Below are positions 7,174 through 11,231 of a stretch of DNA of 11,231 bases, one piece after another. Source of the stretch: Candidatus Iainarchaeum sp. (GTDB lineage Archaea > Iainarchaeota > Iainarchaeia > Iainarchaeales > JAAZKV01); assembly GCA_018651445.1 (NCBI GenBank), contig JABIDZ010000086.1, forward strand, positions 1 through 11,231. Reading direction: 5' to 3'. The notes beneath the pieces are model-generated. The model was given only the letters and a program-made list of their open reading frames with translations. It did no database searches and had not been told where the DNA came from. The first letter of the stretch is position 1; each line of letters begins with the position of its first letter. The translations under genes and the position numbers were made by a program.

Positions 7174-7857
7174 ATGATGAAAAAAATAGTCGTGGCATTA
7201 ACCTGTTTTTTATTAATCGGACTGATGTTTGGTTGTACTGAGGTAGATAATGACCAAAACAATTCAACCAGCGATCCACCACTAAATTTTCAAGATTATG
7301 TAACTCGTAATAACTCAGTTAATCATAGAGCAAATTATGAACTAGTTTCGTCATTTAGTGAAGGGGAACCAAATACCGGCAAGCTTTCAGTTTATACTAT
7401 TGGGACGGATTTCAAAATCCATCAGAACCTAGAGACGGGAGCACCATATGCTATGGAAGCAATGAATATTGTACATAAGGGAGAAAGAATAAGTTGTGTA
7501 AAACAGGAAGCTGGTTGGGTTTGTTATTCAAAAGCTCCAATGGTTATTCCAAAAAATGAATATTTTCTAACAGATATTGGACATACCGAAAGAGCAAAAA
7601 TTGCATATGTTGGAAAAAAAATATTGCTTAGCGAAAATACTAATTGTTTCAATATAGATTATGAAACGGATAATTATGATGTTTGCTTTACAGATGACGG
7701 AATAATTGCAAAAATGGCCCATAATCGCGCTGAAGAATGGCAAACACCTATGTCAGCAATAAAAACTGAAATGATAGCTATTATGATATCAAGAAATGTT
7801 ACAACTTCGGACATTGATCCACCCTCAGAGACTCAACCATATCCATTCAATAACTAA
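7174..7857 (+). CDS. Surface lipoprotein with two cysteine pairs, function unknown
   Basis: The start is one of two adjacent ATG codons (7174 or 7177); either gives an MKK-type signal peptide ending in lipobox LMFGC (Cys21 from 7174), identical to that of the lipoprotein at 1549. A short acidic Asn/Ser linker follows. The mature domain (about 45-210) has alternating strands around YELVSSFSEG, GKLSVYTIGTDFKIH and MEAMNIVHKGERISC, and two Cys pairs: one spaced C-x8-C (ISC...WVCY) and one C-x12-C (TNCF...DVCF). These could form disulfides outside the cell. The strand order and the WVCY segment recall LolA/LppX-like lipoprotein domains that hold lipids, but that is a guess from texture, not a match. 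The C-terminus is Pro/Ser/Thr-rich (DPPSETQPYPFNN). It is the last gene of the envelope island; beyond it lies the RNA-like spacer and the ribosomal operon. No enzyme motif is seen. Confidence 0.8.
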   Translation: MMKKIVVALTCFLLIGLMFGCTEVDNDQNNSTSDPPLNFQDYVTRNNSVNHRANYELVSSFSEGEPNTGKLSVYTIGTDFKIHQNLETGAPYAMEAMNIVHKGERISCVKQEAGWVCYSKAPMVIPKNEYFLTDIGHTERAKIAYVGKKILLSENTNCFNIDYETDNYDVCFTDDGIIAKMAHNRAEEWQTPMSAIKTEMIAIMISRNVTTSDIDPPSETQPYPFNN

Positions 7858-7880
7858 GCAAGCAGTTGATCACAGTCACA

Positions 7881-7890
7881 TTTATAAATA
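7881..7890 (+). promoter_or_regulatory. TATA box preceding the structured spacer
   Basis: TTTATAAATA is a near-consensus archaeal box A. Initiation about 25 bp from its centre would fall near 7911, just before the three-hairpin stretch and not before any coding start. A second TATA box lies about 110 bp downstream, so this one may drive a separate short RNA or a longer leader. Confidence 0.6.
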
Positions 7891-7910
7891 AAACGCTCGC
7901 AAAATAGTAT

Positions 7911-7992
7911 AGAACATGGCGCCTCATTAGAGGTGATTTGCCACTTAGGGCAAGTCTTCTGCTGTACAATTGGGAAGGTACGGGGAGAAGCT
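7911..7992 (+). ncRNA. Candidate structured RNA or leader with three abutting hairpins
   Basis: Three stems follow one another without unpaired bases. Stem 1 pairs 7920-7925 with 7930-7935 (6 bp including one G-U, loop ATTA). Stem 2 pairs 7936-7942 with 7949-7955 (7 bp including one G-U, loop ACTTAG). Stem 3 pairs 7956-7960 with 7986-7990, then after a small internal loop 7962-7967 with 7978-7983, closing a 10-nt loop. The stretch is more G+C-rich than the surrounding spacer, sits between two TATA boxes and has no credible reading frame. It may be an independent RNA of about 80 nt, or a leader of the following insertase/ribosomal operon if transcription reads through. I found no tRNA arms, no C/D box pair and no H/ACA tail, so no family is assigned. 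Confidence 0.4.
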
Positions 7993-7999
7993 TTATATA
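7992..7999 (+). promoter_or_regulatory. TATA box of the DUF106-ribosomal operon
   Basis: TTTATATA is a consensus box A. A start about 25-27 bp from its centre falls at about 8021-8023, exactly where the GGTGAG ribosome site begins, giving a leader of only 10-15 nt. It provides the downstream ribosomal operon with its own promoter, independent of secY and the envelope genes. Confidence 0.65.
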
Positions 8000-8037
8000 A
8001 TAATCCCACGAAAAATGTATTTGGTGAGCGATTGAGT

Positions 8038-8526
8038 ATGATAATAGACCCAGCGATAGCGATTCTAATATTCACTATTGCACTAGCAATCATATCAAAA
8101 TTAATCCAAAGAAAATTTGTAGACAAAGACAAAATAAAAAGTTTTAAAGCAAGATTAAAGGAAAAACAAGCAGAAATAAAGAAATTAGTTAAGGAGGGAA
8201 AAAACGACCAAGTTGGAGCAGCTCAAAAAGAAATGATGTCAATCAATGGCGAAATGATGCAACAAACAATGAAAGCCACATGGATTTCACTACCATTATT
8301 TTTAGTCTTTTTTGGAGTAATGAGCTTTTTCTATGGAGGAATAACATTCACTTCACTGATTCCACTACCACTCTTCGCGAGTTGGGCAATTTGGAATCCA
8401 GCGAGTTGGATACCTATAGGAATGACAATAACAACTGGATATTATAAAGCGTATTTTTTCTATTACCTAATAGCAACAATTGTGATTACAATAATTGAGA
8501 AAGTTTATAATAAAGTAAAAAAATAA
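8038..8526 (+). CDS. EMC3/TMCO1-like membrane protein insertase (DUF106)
   Basis: The 162-residue product belongs to the archaeal DUF106 family, related to YidC/Oxa1, EMC3, TMCO1 and Get1, which insert membrane proteins beside or independently of SecY. It shows the family layout: an N-terminal membrane segment after the IIDP motif (about residues 5-24), a charged cytoplasmic helical hairpin (about 26-80; DKIKSFKARLKEKQAEIKKL, then KEMMSINGEMMQQTMK), a second membrane segment (about 83-102) and a third (about 140-158), with a basic tail. GGTGA at 8023-8027 is 10 nt from ATG 8038; an in-frame TTG at 8032 has a spacing of 4 nt, like secY, and is a real alternative adding two residues. It heads a compact operon of ribosomal genes, the usual archaeal context. 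In many archaea adk separates it from secY; here the envelope island does. Confidence 0.88.
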   Translation: MIIDPAIAILIFTIALAIISKLIQRKFVDKDKIKSFKARLKEKQAEIKKLVKEGKNDQVGAAQKEMMSINGEMMQQTMKATWISLPLFLVFFGVMSFFYGGITFTSLIPLPLFASWAIWNPASWIPIGMTITTGYYKAYFFYYLIATIVITIIEKVYNKVKK

Positions 8527-8528
8527 TT

Positions 8529-8533
8529 GGTGA
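8529..8533 (+). promoter_or_regulatory. Shine-Dalgarno GGTGA that fixes the ATG of the eL34 gene
   Basis: GGTGA starts 2 nt after the insertase stop codon and is 5 nt from ATG 8539. It lies downstream of the first base of an in-frame TTG at 8527, which therefore cannot be the start. The spacing supports translation coupled to the insertase gene. Confidence 0.75.
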
Positions 8534-8538
8534 GCAAA

Positions 8539-8868
8539 ATGGTTGACACAGGAAAAAGATCACAAAAGCACAAGTCAATAAAGACTCCGTCAAAAACGAC
8601 AAAAGAGTATTTTAAAGGCAAAGCAAAAAAACAAACGTGTTCTATAACTGGAAAAACATTACAAGGAATGACTCACGAAAAAACAAAGAGAAGCAAGAAA
8701 AGTAAAACACAAAAAAGACCTAGCGTACCATTTGGCGGAATTTTGAGTGGAAACGCAAGAGAAAATGTATTTATCGAACTTGGAAAAGTATTAACAGGAA
8801 AAAATATTGACGATGTAGATCAAAAATATAGAAAATATGTAAAACAAGTAATAAAGAGAGCTGAGTAA
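8539..8868 (+). CDS. rpl34e: Large ribosomal subunit protein eL34, with a degraded zinc ribbon
   Basis: This is a component of the archaeal/eukaryotic large ribosomal subunit. The 109-residue basic protein is recognised by the order of family blocks: KRSQKHKSIKTPSKTT, then CSITGKTLQG where the family has C-x2-C-G-K-x-L-x-G, then QKRPSVPFGGILSG where the family has KRPxRPYGGVLCxxC. The usual protein binds zinc through two Cys pairs; here only the first Cys remains, the others being Thr, Ser and Ala. Zinc binding by this site is therefore unlikely, although the surrounding rRNA-binding segments persist. It also carries a C-terminal helical extension of about 35 residues (VFIELGKVLTGKNIDDVDQK, then a basic end). 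The start at ATG 8539 follows GGTGA. It sits between the DUF106 insertase and eL14, the expected archaeal order but without cmk. The name is fairly secure from context plus motifs. Confidence 0.85.
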   Translation: MVDTGKRSQKHKSIKTPSKTTKEYFKGKAKKQTCSITGKTLQGMTHEKTKRSKKSKTQKRPSVPFGGILSGNARENVFIELGKVLTGKNIDDVDQKYRKYVKQVIKRAE

Positions 8869-8869
8869 A

Positions 8870-9043
8870 ATGGAAATAGGACAAAAATGCATTAAAACAA
8901 AAGGAAGAAAAGCAGGATTGCAATGCAAAGTTGTTAGCGAAGTAAAAAATGGTCGCGTTATGATTGAAGGAAAAAATATAAAGAAAAAAGAATGCAATGT
9001 AATGCATTTATTCCCACTCAAAGAAACGGAGAAGAAACAATAG
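8870..9043 (+). CDS. rpl14e: Large ribosomal subunit protein eL14 (short KOW protein)
   Basis: This 57-residue gene is recognised by its KOW-type N-terminus, MEIGQKCIKTKGRKAGLQCK, which matches the family pattern IxxGRxCxKxxGREAGxxC, followed by VVSEVKNGRVMIEG and a closing NVMHLFPLKE that matches the family's NxxHLxPT end. It contributes a small SH3-like barrel to the large subunit. Archaeal eL14 is often some 75-95 residues, so this is a short form that ends soon after the barrel. It starts 1 nt after the eL34 stop codon, with only a weak GAG-type site upstream, suggesting strong translational coupling. Its own TAG stop supplies the first G of the GGTG ribosome site of uS13. In many archaea cbf5 follows eL14; here uS13 follows directly. 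Confidence 0.88.
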   Translation: MEIGQKCIKTKGRKAGLQCKVVSEVKNGRVMIEGKNIKKKECNVMHLFPLKETEKKQ

Positions 9044-9054
9044 GTGTTTAGAAT

Positions 9055-9540
9055 ATGGCTGAAGAAAAAGTTGACGAGATAAATTATATTGTACGATTAA
9101 TCGGAAAAGACCTTGACGGAACTAAGAATATTAGTGAAGGACTACGAGGATTAAAAGGAATTAGTCACAGAGTAGGAGAAATTATTGCAAAGAAGTTTTG
9201 TAAAAATGAGAACGTTGCACACAAAACTAAACTTGGAGAACTAACTACCGAACAAGTAAAAAAACTCGAAGAAATTATTGCAGCACCACAAGCGAACGGA
9301 GTTCCTATTTGGGCATTAAACAGACGAAAAGATTACGACACAGGTGAAGACAAACACTTGACAATGAACGATTTAGATTTTCAATTAAGAAATGATTTTG
9401 GAAGACTAGCTGAAATAAAATCTTACCGCGGATTAAGACACATGTGGGGATTAACAGTTAGAGGACAAAAAACACGAGGTACACACAGAGGAAAAAGTGG
9501 AGCTGTTGGAGTATCAAAAAAGGACAATAAAAAGAAGTGA
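9055..9540 (+). CDS. rps13: Small ribosomal subunit protein uS13
   Basis: This protein sits in the head of the small subunit and contacts the P-site tRNA and the large subunit. The 161 residues have the usual archaeal length. Visible blocks are the N-terminal YIVRLIGKDLDG, the helix-two-turn-helix segment GLKGISHRVGEIIAKKF, the archaeal insertion with PIWALNRRKDYDTG, and the basic C-terminal rRNA/tRNA-contacting part with KSYRGLRHMWGL and VRGQKTRGTHRGKSG. ATG 9055 is preceded by GGTG (9043-9046), which overlaps the eL14 stop. The stop at 9538-9540 lies within the ribosome site of uS4, so translation of the two is likely coupled. Nothing is missing, and the identification is very secure. Confidence 0.97.
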   Translation: MAEEKVDEINYIVRLIGKDLDGTKNISEGLRGLKGISHRVGEIIAKKFCKNENVAHKTKLGELTTEQVKKLEEIIAAPQANGVPIWALNRRKDYDTGEDKHLTMNDLDFQLRNDFGRLAEIKSYRGLRHMWGLTVRGQKTRGTHRGKSGAVGVSKKDNKKK

Positions 9541-9542
9541 TT
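9537..9542 (+). promoter_or_regulatory. Shine-Dalgarno GTGATT of uS4 containing the uS13 stop codon
   Basis: GTGATT includes the TGA stop of uS13 (9538-9540) and ends 3 nt before ATG 9546. Ribosomes ending uS13 are placed directly on the uS4 site, so equal output of the two proteins through coupling is expected. Confidence 0.6.
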
Positions 9543-9545
9543 TGA

Positions 9546-10202
9546 ATGGGTGACCCTAAGAAAAGACGAAAAAGTTATCAGAAGCCAAGGAAGGCATTTC
9601 AAAAAGAAAGAATCGTAAAAGAGAAAGAACAAAAAGAAACTTTTGGATTAAAAAACAAACGAGAATTTTACAAAGCAGAATCAATTATTAGAAGTAAGCG
9701 AGCAAATGCAAGAGCATTGTTAGCACTTGGACTTGAAGATCGATTAAAAAGAGAAAAAGAATTACTTGATTCATTGAAAAGACAAGGAATTTTGAGAGGA
9801 GAACCAACACTTGAAGACGTGTTAATGTTAACTCCAGAAGCACAACTTGAAAGACGATTACAAACAATTGTTTGGAGAAAAGGTTTAGCTAACACAGCAA
9901 GACAAGCTCGACAATTTATTGTACACGGACACATTGCAATTGAAGGTAAAAAAGTTGACAGACCCGGTTACTTAGTAAAAGTAGACGAAGAAAAGTCAAT
10001 CAGATTCCATAAAAAACAATTAATTGTAGAAGTAAAAGAAGTTGTAAAAAAAGCAGCTGAAGAAATAAAAAATAAAGTAAAAGAAGAATTTGAAAAAGTG
10101 AGAGGAGACGACGCAAAAGTTGAAGAAACTGCTGCTCCAAAAGAAGTAGAAGCAAAACCACAAGCTCCAATTGAGACAAAATCTGAAGGAGTTAGTGCAT
10201 AG
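9546..10202 (+). CDS. rps4: Small ribosomal subunit protein uS4 with a long charged C-terminal tail
   Basis: uS4 is a primary 16S rRNA binder that nucleates assembly of the small subunit body. The start GDPKKRRKSYQKPRKAF is the typical archaeal N-terminus, followed by FGLKNKREFYKAESIIRSKR and the S4 RNA-binding domain at about residues 100-165 (LERRLQTIVWRKGLANTARQ, then HGHIAIEGKKVDRPGYLV). The first 165 residues account for a normal archaeal uS4. The remaining 50 or so form an unusual tail: a Lys/Glu helix (VKEVVKKAAEEIKNKVKEEF) and then a low-complexity Ala/Pro/Glu end (PKEVEAKPQAPIETKSEG). Such tails occur in some archaeal ribosomal proteins, but this one makes the protein 218 residues. 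Stop TAG 10200-10202 overlaps the GGTGAT site of uS11. The core identification is very secure; the tail's role is unknown. Confidence 0.97.
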   Translation: MGDPKKRRKSYQKPRKAFQKERIVKEKEQKETFGLKNKREFYKAESIIRSKRANARALLALGLEDRLKREKELLDSLKRQGILRGEPTLEDVLMLTPEAQLERRLQTIVWRKGLANTARQARQFIVHGHIAIEGKKVDRPGYLVKVDEEKSIRFHKKQLIVEVKEVVKKAAEEIKNKVKEEFEKVRGDDAKVEETAAPKEVEAKPQAPIETKSEGVSA

Positions 10203-10207
10203 GTGAT
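10202..10207 (+). promoter_or_regulatory. Shine-Dalgarno GGTGAT of uS11 overlapping the uS4 stop
   Basis: GGTGAT shares its first G with the TAG stop of uS4 and ends 3 nt before ATG 10211. This is the same stop-in-site arrangement as at the other junctions of this operon and indicates translational coupling. Confidence 0.65.
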
Positions 10208-10210
10208 TAC

Positions 10211-10600
10211 ATGGCAGAAAATAGAGGAATAGTTCATATTTACGCAACACACAACAACACAATGATGTTGTTAACTGACCTTACTGGTGCAGAAACCATT
10301 TCAAAAACAAGTGGCGGAATGGAAACAAAAGCACAACACAAAGAAGGTTCACCATATGTTGCAATGAAATTAGCAGAAAATATTGCAACCTCTGCAAAAG
10401 AAAGAGGAATTATGGAAGTATTTGTTAAAGTTCGTGGACACGGCGGAAACAAAAGTAATTCGGCTGGAAGCGGAGCAGAAGCTGCTATTCGATCATTAAC
10501 AAGAAACGGGTTAAGAATAATTACAATTGAAAATGTTACTCCACAACCACACGACGGTTGTAGAAAGAAAAAGAAATTTAGAGGCAAATCGAAAAAGTGA
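10211..10600 (+). CDS. rps11: Small ribosomal subunit protein uS11
   Basis: uS11 lies on the platform of the small subunit near the mRNA exit region. The 129 residues cover the whole archaeal family: GIVHIYATHNNTMMLLTDLT at the N-terminus, then GGMETKAQHKEGSPYVAM, then the rRNA-binding block RGHGGNKSNSAGSGAEAAIR, and the C-terminal signature ITIENVTPQPHDGCRKKKKF with its final basic residues. In the glycine-rich block the usual PGxGA is SAGSGA here, a mild change. The start is fixed by GGTGAT 3 nt upstream. Stop TGA 10598-10600 lies inside the GTGATT site of rpoD. The order uS13-uS4-uS11-rpoD is the standard archaeal alpha-operon order. Identification is very secure. Confidence 0.97.
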   Translation: MAENRGIVHIYATHNNTMMLLTDLTGAETISKTSGGMETKAQHKEGSPYVAMKLAENIATSAKERGIMEVFVKVRGHGGNKSNSAGSGAEAAIRSLTRNGLRIITIENVTPQPHDGCRKKKKFRGKSKK

Positions 10601-10602
10601 TT
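10597..10602 (+). promoter_or_regulatory. Shine-Dalgarno GTGATT of rpoD containing the uS11 stop codon
   Basis: GTGATT includes the TGA stop of uS11 and is 3 nt from ATG 10606. It supports the choice of this ATG and coupled translation of uS11 and rpoD. Confidence 0.6.
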
Positions 10603-10605
10603 TTT

Positions 10606-11231
10606 ATGGATATTAAAAAAGTTTTTGAAAAAGGAAGCGTAACAAAGTTCTTAGTAAAAGGAACGGATTCAACATTCATGAATTCTTTGCGAAGAACAAT
10701 CATGACAGGTGTTTCGTGCCTAGCAATCGATGAAGTAACCATTTATGAAAACGATTCAGTTACTTTTGACGAATTGTTAACTAACCGACTAGGTTTGCTA
10801 CCGATTAAAACAGATCAAAAAGCGTACAAAGACAAGGACACAGTTAAATTAGTTCTTGAAAAAAGCGGGCCAGGAAAAGTTACTAGCAAAGACATTAAAT
10901 GTACGGACCCAAAAATAGAAATTTTGGATAAGAAAATTTATATTACAAATCTTGGAAAAGATCAGAACATTAAAATGGAAATGACTGCTAAGATGAGCAC
11001 TGGAAAAGAACACGCAAGATTCCAACCAGCAATTGTTTCATATCATGAACTACCAAGTATTGACAATACCAAAAAAAGTTCTGACCTCAAAGAAATGATG
11101 AGTGAATTACCAAAAGGAGCTGTGGAAGAAAAAGCAGGTAAATTATTTTTAGTTGATCCATACCATGAAAAGATACACGACCAACCAATTAGTGTACTTG
11201 AAAAATATGGTGTTGAAGTAGAATATAGTAA
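10606..11231 (+). CDS. rpoD: DNA-directed RNA polymerase subunit D (Rpo3), cut by the window end
   Basis: Subunit D pairs with subunit L to form the assembly platform of archaeal RNA polymerase, as alpha does in bacteria and Rpb3/Rpb11 in eukaryotes. About 208 codons are visible. The alpha-motif regions are clear: STFMNSLRRTIMTGVSCLAI, then DEVTIYEND, then DELLTNRLGLLPIKTD, and later STGKEHARFQPAIVSYHELP. In many archaea the segment after the last block is a ferredoxin-like insert with cysteines that bind one or two Fe-S clusters. Here the visible insert (about 145-205; SSDLKEMMSELPKGAVEEKA, then KLFLVDPYHEKIHDQPISVL) has no cysteine, so it should not hold a cluster. The start follows the GTGATT site that contains the uS11 stop. 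Downstream genes are not visible. The name is very secure. Confidence 0.96.
   Translation, partial: MDIKKVFEKGSVTKFLVKGTDSTFMNSLRRTIMTGVSCLAIDEVTIYENDSVTFDELLTNRLGLLPIKTDQKAYKDKDTVKLVLEKSGPGKVTSKDIKCTDPKIEILDKKIYITNLGKDQNIKMEMTAKMSTGKEHARFQPAIVSYHELPSIDNTKKSSDLKEMMSELPKGAVEEKAGKLFLVDPYHEKIHDQPISVLEKYGVEVEYS

Noticed and set aside
1482..7857. A mobile element or prophage origin for the envelope island.
   Set aside because: No transposase, integrase, terminal inverted repeats, target duplications or tRNA were seen, and base composition looks like that of the flanking genes.
7911..7992. A tRNA, C/D-box or H/ACA RNA in the spacer.
   Set aside because: There is no 7-bp acceptor stem, no T-loop GTTCGA motif and no 7-base anticodon loop. 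There is a GTGATTT but no CTGA partner for a C/D RNA, and no ACA at the right distance after the last stem.
7916..8000. Tiny reading frames in the spacer (MAPH from ATG 7916; 20 codons from TTG 7938).
   Set aside because: The first stops after four residues and the second has its ribosome-like site directly against the start. The pairing pattern of the DNA explains the sequence better than coding.
7933..8037. An N-terminal extension of 35 residues on the DUF106 insertase from GTG 7933.
   Set aside because: It would run through the hairpin region and across the TATA box at 7992-7999, has no family counterpart, and the GGTGA at 8023-8027 with ATG 8038 or TTG 8032 explains the start better.
1..11231. 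CRISPR array, defence module or toxin-antitoxin pair.
   Set aside because: No regularly spaced direct repeats and no nuclease, helicase or small toxin-like genes were found in any frame; the only unknown genes encode exported proteins.

Overview
This window is archaeal chromosomal DNA of low G+C content (roughly one third by eye). The evidence is the archaeal-type SecY, the EMC3-like DUF106 protein, the archaeal/eukaryotic ribosomal proteins eL34 and eL14, archaeal-length uS13, uS4 and uS11, and RNA polymerase subunit D (Rpo3). TATA boxes about 25-28 bp upstream of starts and GGTGA-type Shine-Dalgarno (SD) sites, which match the archaeal 16S 3' end, agree with this. The short or degenerate ribosomal proteins and the A+T-rich, lipoprotein-rich accessory genes suggest an uncultivated, possibly DPANN-type lineage. 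The exact phylum cannot be fixed from this sequence.

Layout, all on the + strand. (1) 1-1481: the last codons of a gene that is probably ribosomal protein uL15, then secY from a TTG start, closing the upstream spc-like operon. (2) 1549-7857: an envelope gene island. It holds a tiny lipoprotein, a secreted protein with two GWN repeats, an ABC-2 type exporter (ATPase and permease overlapping by 4 nt; the permease has an outer region of about 400 residues with predicted coiled coils), a 508-residue lipoprotein with about three beta-sandwich-like repeats, and a 227-residue lipoprotein with two Cys pairs. Most transcription units here carry their own TATA box, and several look leaderless. (3) 7858-8037: a spacer with two TATA boxes, about 110 bp apart, flanking about 71 nt that fold into three directly abutting hairpins. 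This is a candidate small RNA or structured leader. (4) 8038-11231: a tightly packed housekeeping operon, DUF106/EMC3-like insertase - eL34 - eL14 - uS13 - uS4 - uS11 - rpoD (cut by the window end), with SD sites that often overlap the previous stop codon.

How the genes fit together: secY and the DUF106 insertase are membrane-insertion factors that archaea often keep beside ribosomal genes. In many archaea adk sits between secY and DUF106, cmk between eL34 and eL14, and cbf5 after eL14. All three are missing here, and the adk position is filled by the envelope island. The island encodes a two-gene exporter plus four exported proteins, three of which have almost interchangeable lipoprotein signal peptides. 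It is therefore a reasonable candidate for an undescribed surface export or surface assembly system, although its substrate cannot be read from the sequence.

The most notable observations are the exporter/lipoprotein island, the three-hairpin RNA candidate, an eL34 that has lost three of its four zinc-ligand cysteines, the internal repeats of the two larger surface proteins, and a shared PPxLP C-terminal ending on two adjacent exported proteins.
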